A DNA stretch of 64,000 nt from Microbacterium imperiale (GCF_017876655.1 NZ_JAGIOK010000001.1:1240001-1304000); one strand, 5' to 3'; counted from the stretch's first letter, positions 19,649-28,263 are shown. Notes: a model not told the origin generated them from the sequence alone. Numbers and translations: made by a program.

Positions 19649-19681
19649 CCTCCCACCCGGGCCCGCCGTCCGGGTGGGAGG
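19649..19681 (+). promoter_or_regulatory. 12-bp hairpin covering the thrE ribosome-binding site
   Basis: CCTCCCACCCGG (19649-19660) is perfectly complementary to CCGGGTGGGAGG (19670-19681), with a 9-nt loop. The 3' arm contains GGGAGG, the Shine-Dalgarno sequence for the gene starting at 19690. The structure sits 33 nt after the PAP2 stop codon, so it may serve as that gene's terminator, as a translational lock on thrE, or both. Confidence 0.7.
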
Positions 19682-19689
19682 ATCGAAGC

Positions 19690-20988
19690 ATGCGCGACGA
19701 CCCGAGTGAAGCCGTGCCCGACGGCACCGCCGAGCTGCACCTCGAGCCGGTCCGCTTCATCGCGCGTACCGACGCGGTGCTAAGGCTGGGCACCCTCATG
19801 CTCGGGGCGGGCGCGTCCTCCGCGCGCGTGCGCGACACGATGGACCGCACCGCGCGGGCCCTCGGCCTCGAACGGCTCGAGTCGCGCGTCGGGATGACCG
19901 ACATCGTGATCACCGCCCAGCGCGGACAGCTGTTCCGCACCCGGGTCGCCGAGGTACGGCATCCGGTCGTGAACTCCGAGCGCATCGCCGAGGTCATGCA
20001 TCTGTCGCACCGCGTCGCCGACGGCGTCGCCCCCGACGAGCTGCAGCGCGAGCTCGACCGCATCGAGCGGATGCCGCCGCGCTACCCCACCGCGGTGCGG
20101 GTGGCCGCCGCCGCTGCCGCCTGCACCGCGTTCGCGTTCCTGAACAACGGCGGCTGGGCCGAGTGCCTCAGCGTCGCCCTCGCGGTCGCCCTCGGCCAGT
20201 ACGTGCGGATCCGCGGGGCGCGGCTGCAGGTGAACGAGTTCCTGCTCGTGTTCCTCTCCGCCTCGACGGCACTGCTGACCTTCCTCGGGGTCTCGCATCT
20301 GATCGAGCTGCTCGGGGCGCCCTCGCCGCAGTACGGCGCCGCGCTCACCAGCGCCGTGCTCTATCTCGTGCCGGGCTTCCCCCTCGTCACCGGCGCGCTC
20401 GATCTCGCCCGGCTCGACCTCAACGCCGGGGTCAACCGCGTCGTCTACGCCGGACTCGTGCTGCTGTCGACCGGGTGTGCGGTGTGGGCGGTCGCCGCGA
20501 TCTTCCAGACGAGCGCGGTCGCCGTCGCCGCGCCCGCGCTCGGTGAGCCGCTGCTGTCGCTCGGACGCCTCATCGCCGGGTTCGTGGGCGTCATGGGCTT
20601 CGCCCTGCTGTTCTCGACGCCCTGGCGCACCGCGCTGGCGGCGGCCGCGATCGGCACGGTCGCCAACGTCGGCCGGCTGCTGATGATCGACCACGGGGCG
20701 ATGCAGCCCGTCGCGGCGGCCGCCGCGGGGGTCGCGGTCGGTTTCGGCGCGTTCGCCGTGTCGCGGTTCGTCCGCTCGCCGCGCATCACGCTGACGGTTC
20801 CGGCCGTGCTCATCATGGTTCCCGGTGCGTCGGCCTACCGCGCGATCGTCGGGACGATCGAGGGCGACACCATCAGCGCCGTGCAGTACGGCGTCACGGC
20901 GGTGTTCGTCGTGGTCGCGCTCGCGGTGGGCTTGACGGTCGCCCGCGTCGTCACCGAGCGCGAGTGGCAGCGCCCCTCGGCGCGCTGA
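19690..20988 (+). CDS. thrE: Threonine/serine exporter, ThrE family
   Basis: A 432-aa exporter in which the YjjP-like and YjjB-like halves are fused, as in Corynebacterium ThrE. The N-terminal cytoplasmic domain carries LGTLMLGAGASSARVRDTMDR and the motif SRVGMTDIVITA. About ten hydrophobic helices follow from residue 135. It uses the proton gradient to export threonine and serine. The ATG at 19690 has GGGAGG 8 nt upstream, but this site is buried in a stable hairpin. It is convergent with the LigD-type polymerase gene (9-bp gap). Confidence 0.9.
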   Translation: MRDDPSEAVPDGTAELHLEPVRFIARTDAVLRLGTLMLGAGASSARVRDTMDRTARALGLERLESRVGMTDIVITAQRGQLFRTRVAEVRHPVVNSERIAEVMHLSHRVADGVAPDELQRELDRIERMPPRYPTAVRVAAAAAACTAFAFLNNGGWAECLSVALAVALGQYVRIRGARLQVNEFLLVFLSASTALLTFLGVSHLIELLGAPSPQYGAALTSAVLYLVPGFPLVTGALDLARLDLNAGVNRVVYAGLVLLSTGCAVWAVAAIFQTSAVAVAAPALGEPLLSLGRLIAGFVGVMGFALLFSTPWRTALAAAAIGTVANVGRLLMIDHGAMQPVAAAAAGVAVGFGAFAVSRFVRSPRITLTVPAVLIMVPGASAYRAIVGTIEGDTISAVQYGVTAVFVVVALAVGLTVARVVTEREWQRPSAR

Positions 20989-20997
20989 CGCGGGCGC

Positions 20998-22026
20998 TCA
21001 CTCCTCGGGATGCCGCGCCCGGCTGGGCTGCACGCGCGGCGGCTCACCGGGCATCTTGGGGAACTCGGGCGGGAACGGCAGCTCGCCGAGACCGTCGTCG
21101 AGGTCGCGCTGCCACCACGTGAGCAGGGTGTCGATCCGGCCCGGTTGCGCCTGCAGGCCAGCCCAGGGATCGCCGACATCCGCGAGCCGCTGCGGCACCG
21201 TGCGCACGGTGAACGAACCCGGGTCGACACCGGCATCCAGCTCATCCCATGTGATCGGTGTCGCGACCGTCGCGGCGGGCAGCGCTCGGGCACTGTACGC
21301 GCCCGCCATCGTGCGGTCGCGGTTGGCCTGGTTGAAGTCGACGAAGACCCGCTCGCCCCGCTCCTCTTTCCACCAGTTCGTCGTCACGCGTTCGGGCAGG
21401 CGCCGTTCGAGCTCGCGCGCGGCGGCGATGACGGCGTGGCGGACGTCGAGGAACTCGTGGGTGGGCTCGATCGGGCAGAACACGTGCAGTCCGCGGTTGC
21501 CGCTCGTCTTGAGGAAGGCGGTCAGCCCGGCCTCGGCCAGGACGTCGCGCAGCGCCGGCGCGACCGCGGCGGCGTCGGCGAAGCCGGTGCCCGGCTGCGG
21601 GTCCAGGTCGATGCGCAGCTCGACGGGGTTGTCGGTGTCCTTCGCGAGCGACGCCCACGGGTGGAACACGACCGTGTTCATCTGCACCGCCCACACGAGC
21701 GCCGCCGCTTCATCCAGCACGACCTGCGGATGCCGCCGGCCGCTGTTGTAGGTGCACACGACCTGACCCACGAAGTCCGGAGCCCCCTTGGGCGGATTCT
21801 TCGAGAAGAACCGCTCACCGTCGATCGTGTCGGGGAAGCGCTCGAGCGAGATCGGCCGATGGCCGTTCGCCCGCAGGAACGGCTCGGCGGCGGCGAGCAT
21901 GTACTCGGCGTACTCCCGCTTCGTGATGCCGAGCTCGGGCCACAGCACCCGGTTCGGGCTCGACAGGCCGACCTCGCGGTCGCCGTCCGGTCCGGCAACG
22001 GTCAGGGTGATGCGCTCGCTCGCCAT
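20998..22026 (-). CDS. LigD-type polymerase/primase (stand-alone PolDom)
   Basis: A 342-aa member of the archaeo-eukaryotic primase superfamily corresponding to the polymerase domain of LigD. Catalytic aspartates D140 and D142 are in RIDLDPQPGTGF. KTSGNRGLHVFCPI is the conserved nucleotide-binding stretch, and FVDFNQANRDRTM contains the third metal-ligand region. There are no ligase or phosphoesterase domains attached, as in mycobacterial PolD1/PrimPolC. It fills gaps with ribo- or deoxynucleotides in end joining and probably cooperates with LigC (16345-17388). It lies 77 bp downstream of the sseB-like gene. Confidence 0.9.
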   Translation of the reverse strand: MASERITLTVAGPDGDREVGLSSPNRVLWPELGITKREYAEYMLAAAEPFLRANGHRPISLERFPDTIDGERFFSKNPPKGAPDFVGQVVCTYNSGRRHPQVVLDEAAALVWAVQMNTVVFHPWASLAKDTDNPVELRIDLDPQPGTGFADAAAVAPALRDVLAEAGLTAFLKTSGNRGLHVFCPIEPTHEFLDVRHAVIAAARELERRLPERVTTNWWKEERGERVFVDFNQANRDRTMAGAYSARALPAATVATPITWDELDAGVDPGSFTVRTVPQRLADVGDPWAGLQAQPGRIDTLLTWWQRDLDDGLGELPFPPEFPKMPGEPPRVQPSRARHPEE

Positions 22027-22103
22027 GACCCGACCCTAGGGGGCGGTGGCTCGATCGCACAGCCCCTGGACAACCCGCGGGATCGTCGCGAACGACGACG
22101 TCG

Positions 22104-23231
22104 TCAGGATGCCGTGGTCGCGTCCGCCCCGGCATCCCCGTCGGCGTCGGTGCCCCCGGGCGCGGCCGCGGGGGTGCTCTCGTCGGGATCATCGGCGCGC
22201 GCGAGCACGGGGCCGAGGTCGGCGCGGTCGACGTGGATCCAGGGACCGCCCGGGTCGACGATGACCCCCGTCAGTGCGGGGTTGGAGATCAGCGCGCGCG
22301 CGATCTGCGTCGCGGTCACCGGTACGGGCCGGTCGCCGCGCTGCAGCACGAGCACCTCGAGCGGGTGCGAGTAGACCTCCAGCCGTCGCTCCCCCGACGT
22401 CGTGCGCGACTCCGCGAGGCCGAGCTGACCGCCGTCGCCCGCGGGGCCGGCGGCGACCCACAGCGGCGCCGTCGCCAGGGCTGCACCGACCGCGGCAGCC
22501 GTGTCCGCGTCGCGGGGGCCGGCGAGCAGATTCTTGATCGCGAAGGCCGGATCGCCCTCTTCGAAGGCCTTCTTGATGAGCGGGGCGGGAAGCACGATGC
22601 GCGATCCGGGAACCGCATGATCGATGATGAGGCCCTCGTAGGGACCCTCGATCGCGTTGCGGAACACGTTCGTGACGGGCAGCCCGAGCGCCGAGGTGTC
22701 GCGGTCGCCGTCGGACTCGACGCTGGCGCGCAGCGACGCTCCGCCGGTGAACGCGAGGAGGAAGCGGGCACCGTCGACCTGCGACACCGCGAGCGTCAGC
22801 GGCTTGCCCTCGGCGGTCAGCGCTCGCGCATCACCGCGGACGCGCACATACAGGGTGCCCTGCATGCTCTGGCGCATGACGTTCATGACGTCGACGTTGC
22901 CGGGCTTCTCGGGAAGCGACGCGAGCGCCGCCTGAACGAGGGTGTTGTCGGGCATGCCGGCAACGGTCTCGGTGCGTTCGGGCGCCTCGGCCGGCGGGCG
23001 CGTGACGGCGCGACCCGGCTGCGCCGCAGCGGGCTGAGCGGCAGGGGTCGTGGGTGCGGAGGCCCCGAAGGTCGACACCGAGATGCCGACGTGGGGCACG
23101 GGAGCCGCGTCGGCGGCATCCGTGGTCGCGGCGGCGTCCGACTCGGTGGCGCCGGCGACCTCGTCGTCCACCGCGCCGGAATCCGCGGGCTGGCTCGTGG
23201 TGTCTCGCGCGGAGCGCTTGAAGATCGCCAT
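22104..23231 (-). CDS. SseB-family protein
   Basis: A 375-aa soluble protein. The first 85 or so residues are a low-complexity A/T/P-rich region, and the core from about residue 90 has two SseB-like units. Visible anchors are ASLPEKPGNVDVMNVMRQ, YVRVRGDARALTAEG, GLIIDHAVPGSRIVLP and GVIVDPGGPWIHVDRADL. The C-terminus is again low complexity. SseB-family proteins in Actinobacteria are conserved but have no settled function; the name comes from E. coli SseB. It follows pcrA on the same strand after a 43-bp gap containing a GC hairpin. Confidence 0.78.
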   Translation of the reverse strand: MAIFKRSARDTTSQPADSGAVDDEVAGATESDAAATTDAADAAPVPHVGISVSTFGASAPTTPAAQPAAAQPGRAVTRPPAEAPERTETVAGMPDNTLVQAALASLPEKPGNVDVMNVMRQSMQGTLYVRVRGDARALTAEGKPLTLAVSQVDGARFLLAFTGGASLRASVESDGDRDTSALGLPVTNVFRNAIEGPYEGLIIDHAVPGSRIVLPAPLIKKAFEEGDPAFAIKNLLAGPRDADTAAAVGAALATAPLWVAAGPAGDGGQLGLAESRTTSGERRLEVYSHPLEVLVLQRGDRPVPVTATQIARALISNPALTGVIVDPGGPWIHVDRADLGPVLARADDPDESTPAAAPGGTDADGDAGADATTAS

Positions 23232-23251
23232 GCGTCGAGCCTAACCCGCAC

Positions 23252-23269
23252 GCCCGCCGCGGGGCGGGC
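23252..23269 (-). terminator. GC-rich hairpin after pcrA
   Basis: GCCCGCC (23252-23258) pairs with GGCGGGC (23263-23269) around a 4-nt loop, six bases beyond the pcrA stop codon. It has no T-tract, so it may be a weak terminator or a processing site between pcrA and the SseB-family gene. Confidence 0.4.
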
Positions 23270-23274
23270 CGATG

Positions 23275-25734
23275 TCAGAGCTTGACGATCGGCGCGATCT
23301 TGATGAGGAGCTTCTTCGCACCCGCGGAGTCGAAGCGAACGTGAGCGACGCGCTTGGCGCCCTCGCCGGTCACCGCGTCGACGCGTCCCTCGCCGAAGTC
23401 GTCGTGCCGGATGCGATCGCCGGGCGCCAGCTGAAGATCGCCGTTGTCGCGGACCTTCGCCGGGATGCGGTTGGCGAACTTCGCGATGTCGCCACTCTTC
23501 TCGCGGCGCGGCAGCGGAACGAGGTCATCGCCGTAGCGCTTGCCCGAGCCGCCGGATCCCCCGCCCGGTCGGCGGGCGTTGAGCGCCCGCGACTGCATGC
23601 CGCCGCGCGAGTTGACGTCGCCGGGTGATTGCCGCCAGTCGATGAGGTCGTGCGGGATCTCCTGCAGGAACCGGCTGGGCATCGCCGCCGAGACCTCGCC
23701 GAACTGCGCACGCGTCATGGCGAGCGAGAGGTGCAGGCGCTTGCGCGCCCGCGTGAGCGCGACGTAGAACAGCCGCCGCTCCTCCTGCGGTCCGCCCGGT
23801 TCGTTCGCCGAGATGCGGTGCGGGATCAGGTCTTCCTCGACGCCGGTGACGAACACCGCGTCGTACTCGAGGCCCTTCGCCGTGTGCATCGTCATGAGCG
23901 ACACGGTGCCCGACGCGTCGTCGAGGTCGTCGGCGTCGGCGACGAGGGCCACCTCGGTGAGGAAGTCGAGGATCGTGCCCTCGGGGTTGTTGCGAGCGAA
24001 CTCGCGCGTGACGGCGATGAGCTCGTCGAGATTCTCGAGCCGCGCCTCGTCCTGCGGATCGCGGCTCATGCGCAGCGCGTCCATGTAGCCGGACTTGTTC
24101 AGCAGCAGGCTGAGCCCCTCGGTGACCGAGCTGGGCGGGGCGATCTCGCCGGAACTCGGCAGCATGATCTCGGTCGCCTCGGTCAGCACGGCGTCGAGCT
24201 GCGCGATCGCCGCCTGGATCTTCGGCCCGACGCCCAGCTCGGGTGCGTGGCCGAGCGCGTCGCGGAAGGTGATCCCCCGCTCGGCGGCGAAGCGGGCGAT
24301 CGAGGTCTCGGTGACGTCGCCGATCCCGCGGCGCGGACGGTTGAGGATGCGGCGCACCGCGAGCTCGTCGGCGGGGTTGGCGACAGCGACGACGTAGGCG
24401 AGCGCGTCCTTGATCTCGGCGCGGTCGTAGAACTTCGTGCCGCCCATGATCTTGTACGGGATGGCCGCGCGGATGAAGATTTCCTCGAGCGCACGCGACT
24501 GCGAGTTGGTGCGGTAGAACACCGCCATCTGCGAGTACGGCACCGAGGCTCGGTGCAGCGCCTCGATCTCGTCGGCGACGAACTGAGCTTCGTCGTGCTG
24601 CGAGTAGCCGGTGAACCCGACGATCGCCTCGCCCGCACCGACATCCGTCCACAGCTTCTTGTCTTTGCGGTCGAAGTTGTTCGCGATGACCGCGTTCGCG
24701 GCCGAGAGGATGGTCTGCGTCGAGCGGTAGTTCTGCTCGAGCAGCACGACCTTCGCGCCGGGATAGTCGCGCTCGAATTCGGTGATGTTGCGGATGTCGG
24801 CGCCGCGGAAGGCGTAGATCGACTGGTCGGAGTCACCGACCACCGTGAGCGAGGCGCCCTCGACCTCGGGCGTGGTCTCGGGCTCGAAGATCATCATGCC
24901 GCCGGACGAGAACGAGTCGCCGCCGGACCCCTGGACCGGACGCGTGAGCTCATGGATGAGCGCGTACTGGGCGTGATTGGTGTCTTGGTACTCGTCGACC
25001 AGGATGTGGCGGAAACGCTTGCGGTACACGTCGGCGACGTGCGGGAAGGCGCGGAACAGATAGACCGTCTGCGCGATGAGGTCGTCGAAGTCGAAGGCGT
25101 TGGCCCGCTGCAGCGCCGACTGGTAGGCGCCGAAGATCTCGACGAAGACCCGCTCGGCGGGGTCGGACATGTTCGCCTGCCGGGCGTACGAGTCGGCGTC
25201 GGCGAGCTCGTTCTTGAGCTTCGAGATGCGGCTCTGCACTCCCGCGGGAGTGAGTCCGAAGGCATCCGCCTCGTGCTCTTTCACGAGCCGCTTGAGGAGG
25301 GCCCGGGAGTCGCCCGAGTCGTAGATCGTGAAGCTCTTGGTGAACCCGAACTGCTGCGCCTCGCGGCGGAGGATGCGCACGCAGGCGGAGTGGAAGGTCG
25401 AGATCCACATGCCCTGCGCGCTGTCGCCGATGAGATGCTGCACGCGCTCGCGCATCTCGCCGGCGGCCTTGTTGGTGAAGGTGATCGCGAGGATCTGGCT
25501 CGGGTACGCCTCGCGCGTGCGCAGCAGCGAGGCGATGCGATGCGTGAGCACGCGGGTCTTGCCCGAGCCGGCGCCCGCGACGATGAGCAGCGCGGGGCCG
25601 CGGTAGGTGACCGCCTCGAGCTGAGGGCGGTTGAGCCCTTCGAGCAGGTCGGCGTCGGGACGCTCGCCTGCGGGGGCGCCGGGACGCGCGGATGCGGCGG
25701 AGCCGACGATGACGGGCTTGATGGGGTCTGGCAT
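23275..25734 (-). CDS. pcrA: ATP-dependent DNA helicase PcrA/UvrD
   Basis: An 819-aa SF1A 3'-5' helicase for nucleotide-excision repair, mismatch handling and replication restart. The Q-motif region is LNRPQLEAV (about 35-42), Walker A AGAGSGKT is at 53-60, and Walker B/motif II is ILVDEYQDTNHAQY. Motif III DSDQSIYAFRGAD, motif IV LEQNYRS, motif V TMHTAKGLEYDAVFV and motif VI VALTRARKRLHLS are all intact. The C-terminus (DRIRHDDFGEGRVDAV) is the PcrA-type tudor-like RNA-polymerase-binding region. Length is normal for actinobacterial PcrA. Confidence 0.96.
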   Translation of the reverse strand: MPDPIKPVIVGSAASARPGAPAGERPDADLLEGLNRPQLEAVTYRGPALLIVAGAGSGKTRVLTHRIASLLRTREAYPSQILAITFTNKAAGEMRERVQHLIGDSAQGMWISTFHSACVRILRREAQQFGFTKSFTIYDSGDSRALLKRLVKEHEADAFGLTPAGVQSRISKLKNELADADSYARQANMSDPAERVFVEIFGAYQSALQRANAFDFDDLIAQTVYLFRAFPHVADVYRKRFRHILVDEYQDTNHAQYALIHELTRPVQGSGGDSFSSGGMMIFEPETTPEVEGASLTVVGDSDQSIYAFRGADIRNITEFERDYPGAKVVLLEQNYRSTQTILSAANAVIANNFDRKDKKLWTDVGAGEAIVGFTGYSQHDEAQFVADEIEALHRASVPYSQMAVFYRTNSQSRALEEIFIRAAIPYKIMGGTKFYDRAEIKDALAYVVAVANPADELAVRRILNRPRRGIGDVTETSIARFAAERGITFRDALGHAPELGVGPKIQAAIAQLDAVLTEATEIMLPSSGEIAPPSSVTEGLSLLLNKSGYMDALRMSRDPQDEARLENLDELIAVTREFARNNPEGTILDFLTEVALVADADDLDDASGTVSLMTMHTAKGLEYDAVFVTGVEEDLIPHRISANEPGGPQEERRLFYVALTRARKRLHLSLAMTRAQFGEVSAAMPSRFLQEIPHDLIDWRQSPGDVNSRGGMQSRALNARRPGGGSGGSGKRYGDDLVPLPRREKSGDIAKFANRIPAKVRDNGDLQLAPGDRIRHDDFGEGRVDAVTGEGAKRVAHVRFDSAGAKKLLIKIAPIVKL

Positions 25735-25872
25735 GACCTGACGATTCTACGTTCGCCCACCGACACCGGTCCGCCCGACATCGCGGAGGGGTGCGGTCAC
25801 ACGCCGTAGCACGGCGACCCCTGCCTTCACAGTCATGGCGCCTGGTCGGCAACGGCCGTAGCGTGAGGTCAT

Positions 25873-25948
25873 CGCGGCGATCCGGGCGGTCCCGGGCTTC
25901 GGCTCATACCCGACAGCGCTGCGGGTTCGACTCCCGCCGTCGCGTCCA
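25873..25948 (+). tRNA. tRNA-Met(CAT), structurally unusual
   Basis: A 76-nt cloverleaf with encoded CCA. The acceptor stem is CGCGGCG (25873-25879) with CGTCGCG (25938-25944, one G-U), discriminator T, and CCA at 25946-25948. The anticodon arm is TTCGG-CTCATAC-CCGAC with anticodon CAT at 25905-25907; its outermost pair is a T-C mismatch. The T arm GCGGG-TTCGACT-CCCGC is canonical. The D arm (25882-25895) is abnormal: CCGG stems around a 6-nt loop, lacking the usual A14 and A21. CAT could mean elongator Met, initiator, or Ile2 after lysidine modification; C1-G72 pairing argues against an initiator. It may be a divergent or degenerating copy. Confidence 0.6.
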
Positions 25949-25971
25949 CTTCTCCGACGCCTGCCGCCGGA

Positions 25972-26277
25972 TCATTCCGCGTCGAGCTCGCCGAGCCGGC
26001 GCAGCGCCTCCTGGGCCCGGGCGAGGCGGTCGGCCTCGGGCTCGTCCCACCACCGGGGGCCGCGTTCGCCCAGCCCACGCTTGGCCAGACCCACGCGCTC
26101 GCGCGCCGCGGCCACTGCCTCGTCGTCTCCTCGTCCCTTCGCCGCTCCCACCGCCGACCGCCCGCGCCCGAGGTGGGATTTCAGCGCCGCGACGACGTCG
26201 TCGGGCAACGATGGATCGGTGCGCCGCCAGCGCCGCCCGTCGATGACGAGCCAGCGTTCGGAATCGACATCGGCCAC
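25972..26277 (-). CDS. Small conserved hypothetical protein
   Basis: A 101-aa highly charged protein, MADVDSERWLVIDGRRWRRT at the N-terminus, followed by an R/E/A-rich helical region (ARERVGLAKRGLGERGP) and WWDEPEADRLARAQEALRRL. There is no signal peptide or membrane helix. The N-terminal pattern ERWLVIDGRRWRRTDP recurs in small proteins of Microbacteriaceae, sometimes mislabelled as Tol transporters. The gene lies 24 bp past the tRNA on the opposite strand and 42 bp beyond the desaturase stop. Function is unknown. Confidence 0.7.
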   Translation of the reverse strand: MADVDSERWLVIDGRRWRRTDPSLPDDVVAALKSHLGRGRSAVGAAKGRGDDEAVAAARERVGLAKRGLGERGPRWWDEPEADRLARAQEALRRLGELDAE

Positions 26278-26319
26278 GGACTCAGTATGAGCCGTGGCCG
26301 ATGTCGATGGCGCTCGGGA

Positions 26320-27480
26320 TCAGGCGCGGCGGTACTCCGACACCATGGGGCAGTCGAACGGGTCGCGAGCGGCGAGGCCGACGCGATTGAGGTAGTCGAT
26401 GACGATGGCGTACGAGCGCCACAGGCTCGTCTCGGTGTATGGCACGTTGAGCGACGCGCACTGCTCCTTGACGATCTCACGGGCTCGGGCGAGCGCCGGG
26501 CGCGGCATGTTCGGGAAGAGGTGGTGCTCGATCTGGTAGTTGAGCCCCCCCATGAGCCACGTCGCCCACCAGCCGCCGCCGATGTTGCGCGAGGTGCGCA
26601 CCTGCTTGCTGAAGAAGTCGAGCTTCGCGTCGGGCGCGATGATCGCCATGCCCTTGTGATTGGGGGCGAACGAGGCACCCATGTACAGCCCGAAGACGGC
26701 GACCTGCACGCCGAAGAAGGCGAACGCCATGCCGATCGGCAGGAAGATGAACACCGGCGCGACGAAGATCGCGAACCGAGCCAGGATGAGGGTGATCTCG
26801 AGCGCACGCTTCTTCACCGGGCCGCGGCTGAACAGGTGCCGCATCGACAGCGCGTGGAGGTTCAGGCCCTCGAGCAGCAGGAGCGGGAAGAACAGCCATC
26901 CCTGGCGCTGCGTGATGAAGCGACGGATGCCGCGGGCGGTGGCGGCATCCTCTTCGATGAACGAGATCGTGTCGATCTCGATGTCGGGATCCTTGCCCAC
27001 CTTGTTCGGGTTCGAGTGGTGACGGGCGTGCTTCGTCGTCCACCATGACAGGCTCATCCCCACGACGCCGACGGCGAGGAAGCGCGCCAGCCGGTCGTTG
27101 CCCGGACCGGAAGCCAGCACCTGGCGGTGGTCGGCCTCGTGGGCGAGGAACGCCACCTGCGTGAACACGATGCCGAGCGCCGCGGCGATGAGCAGCTGGA
27201 ACCAGCTGTCGCCCAGCAGGACGAAGCCCGTGACGCATCCGCCGATCGCGAGGATCAGGGCGAGGCCGACGAGTCCGTAGAACCAGGGAGTCCGGCGCAG
27301 CAGGCCGGATTCACGGACGACCCGCGAGACGTCCGTGAACGCCTTCGTCATCGGCGGGAAGTCGGCGGTCCCGGCGTACGTGCGGCGGACGGGGCCGAGA
27401 CGTGACTCGACGGCGGATGAAGCGATGGGAGCACCTGCTGTTCGATCGAGGCCCGGGGGCCGGAAGCCAACGGTGGTCAC
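26320..27480 (-). CDS. Membrane fatty-acid desaturase
   Basis: A 386-aa integral membrane di-iron acyl-lipid or acyl-CoA desaturase. All three histidine boxes are present: H114-EADH118, H151-ARHH155, and QIEHH at 316-320; the Q in the third box is typical of front-end and mycobacterial DesA3-like enzymes. Four or more hydrophobic helices (about 69-110 and 225-270) flank them. The start used is GTG at 27480, since the conserved-looking LGPVRRTYAGTADFPP lies upstream of the next ATG (27351). It probably adjusts membrane fluidity. No partner reductase is adjacent. Confidence 0.88.
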   Translation of the reverse strand: MTTVGFRPPGLDRTAGAPIASSAVESRLGPVRRTYAGTADFPPMTKAFTDVSRVVRESGLLRRTPWFYGLVGLALILAIGGCVTGFVLLGDSWFQLLIAAALGIVFTQVAFLAHEADHRQVLASGPGNDRLARFLAVGVVGMSLSWWTTKHARHHSNPNKVGKDPDIEIDTISFIEEDAATARGIRRFITQRQGWLFFPLLLLEGLNLHALSMRHLFSRGPVKKRALEITLILARFAIFVAPVFIFLPIGMAFAFFGVQVAVFGLYMGASFAPNHKGMAIIAPDAKLDFFSKQVRTSRNIGGGWWATWLMGGLNYQIEHHLFPNMPRPALARAREIVKEQCASLNVPYTETSLWRSYAIVIDYLNRVGLAARDPFDCPMVSEYRRA

Positions 27481-27579
27481 CGATCGCTGGGGCTCACACT
27501 ACGGAGCGTCGGATCACGCTCGGCGCATATGGGGCGCTGCCCGGAGGATGCAGGGGTTTCGCTCAGCCGATGGTCAGGC

Positions 27580-27921
27580 TCAGGCTTCGCGAACCCCATC
27601 GAGAGCGAGGTTCGGGCGCGGAACGTCGGGCGGCTCCGGCACGACGTAGAGGCCGGTCGGCGAGTTCGCCGTGTAGGTCAGAGCTTCCAGCCAGGCACGA
27701 TTGAGCGCGGGCTGGCGGCTGCCGTAGAACTTGAACACGAGCCCGCACCCCGGGTGCAGCCACACAGTGGTCCGGCCGTCGCCGATCGAGACGTCGTCCT
27801 TCCACGTCAATGTGAATGACTCGCCGCGGCGGAGCTTGGCTGTGATGACGGTCTGCAGGTGCGCGAGCGTCCGGTCCTCGAAGTCCGCACGCACCTGGTT
27901 CTCGTAGATGAATCGGCCCAT
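27580..27921 (-). CDS. DUF7882-type small protein (copy 1)
   Basis: A 113-aa protein closely related to the one at 28458-28784. Shared blocks are EDRTLAHLQ, AKLRRGESF, WKDDVS, GRTTVWLHPG and YTANSPTGLYVVPEP. Small proteins of this family are often mislabelled as ATP-dependent DNA ligases in Microbacteriaceae, but no nucleotidyltransferase motif is present. There is no signal peptide. It is transcribed away from the 69-aa gene from a divergent promoter region; a -35 TTAACG and -10 TAGAGT spaced by 17 bp precede it. Function is unknown. Confidence 0.8.
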   Translation of the reverse strand: MGRFIYENQVRADFEDRTLAHLQTVITAKLRRGESFTLTWKDDVSIGDGRTTVWLHPGCGLVFKFYGSRQPALNRAWLEALTYTANSPTGLYVVPEPPDVPRPNLALDGVREA

Positions 27922-27945
27922 CGGCCCTCCCCTCGCTCCGTCGTG

Positions 27946-28006
27946 ACTCTAGTGAACCTCAGCACTTTCGTTAACCCCTTGCGTGGGCCCATGTGACGGG
28001 TAGTGT
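27946..28006. promoter_or_regulatory. Divergent promoter pair
   Basis: Leftward: TTAACG (complement of 27969-27974), 17 bp, TAGAGT (complement of 27946-27951), driving the DUF7882 gene at 27921. Rightward: TTGCGT (27979-27984), 16 bp, TAGTGT (28001-28006), driving the gene at 28054. The two -35 elements are 4 bp apart, so one regulator bound there could control both directions. Confidence 0.5.
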
Positions 28007-28053
28007 CGCTGCGCAGGGCGCACTCGCGCTCACGCGACGAAGGGGCGAACGCC

Positions 28054-28263
28054 ATGGCCAAACGGATCGATGTCTTCTACGGCGGCCGGGCCTACACCAT
28101 CGGCGGTCGCGATCTCGAAGACGTGCGAGCCGAGATCGCCGGCGCGCTCGACTCGGGCCACGGGTGGCTGACCGTCAACGACGGCGAAGGCGTCGCGCAG
28201 AGAACGGAGCTGTTGATCACGCACGGCGTCGATGTCACGCTGGCGGCCCTCCCGGGCGACTGA
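28054..28263 (+). CDS. Conserved 69-aa protein of unknown function
   Basis: A 69-aa acidic protein, MAKRIDVFYGGRAYTIGG then EIAGALDSGHGWLTVNDGEG and LLITHGVDVTLAALPGD. There is no membrane segment. It appears to be a small beta-rich domain. ATG 28054 is preferred over the in-frame upstream GTG at 28003, because AAGGGG lies upstream at a usable distance and the first 17 alternative residues are basic and unstructured. It sits between two DUF7882 paralogues. Function is unknown. Confidence 0.7.
   Translation: MAKRIDVFYGGRAYTIGGRDLEDVRAEIAGALDSGHGWLTVNDGEGVAQRTELLITHGVDVTLAALPGD

Noticed and set aside
25735..25770. LexA box upstream of pcrA
   Set aside because: CGAAC is present but the second half-site matches at only about three of five bases.
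23629..25809. 726-codon open frame antisense to pcrA
   Set aside because: All helicase motifs are on the minus strand; the plus-strand product has no recognisable domain.
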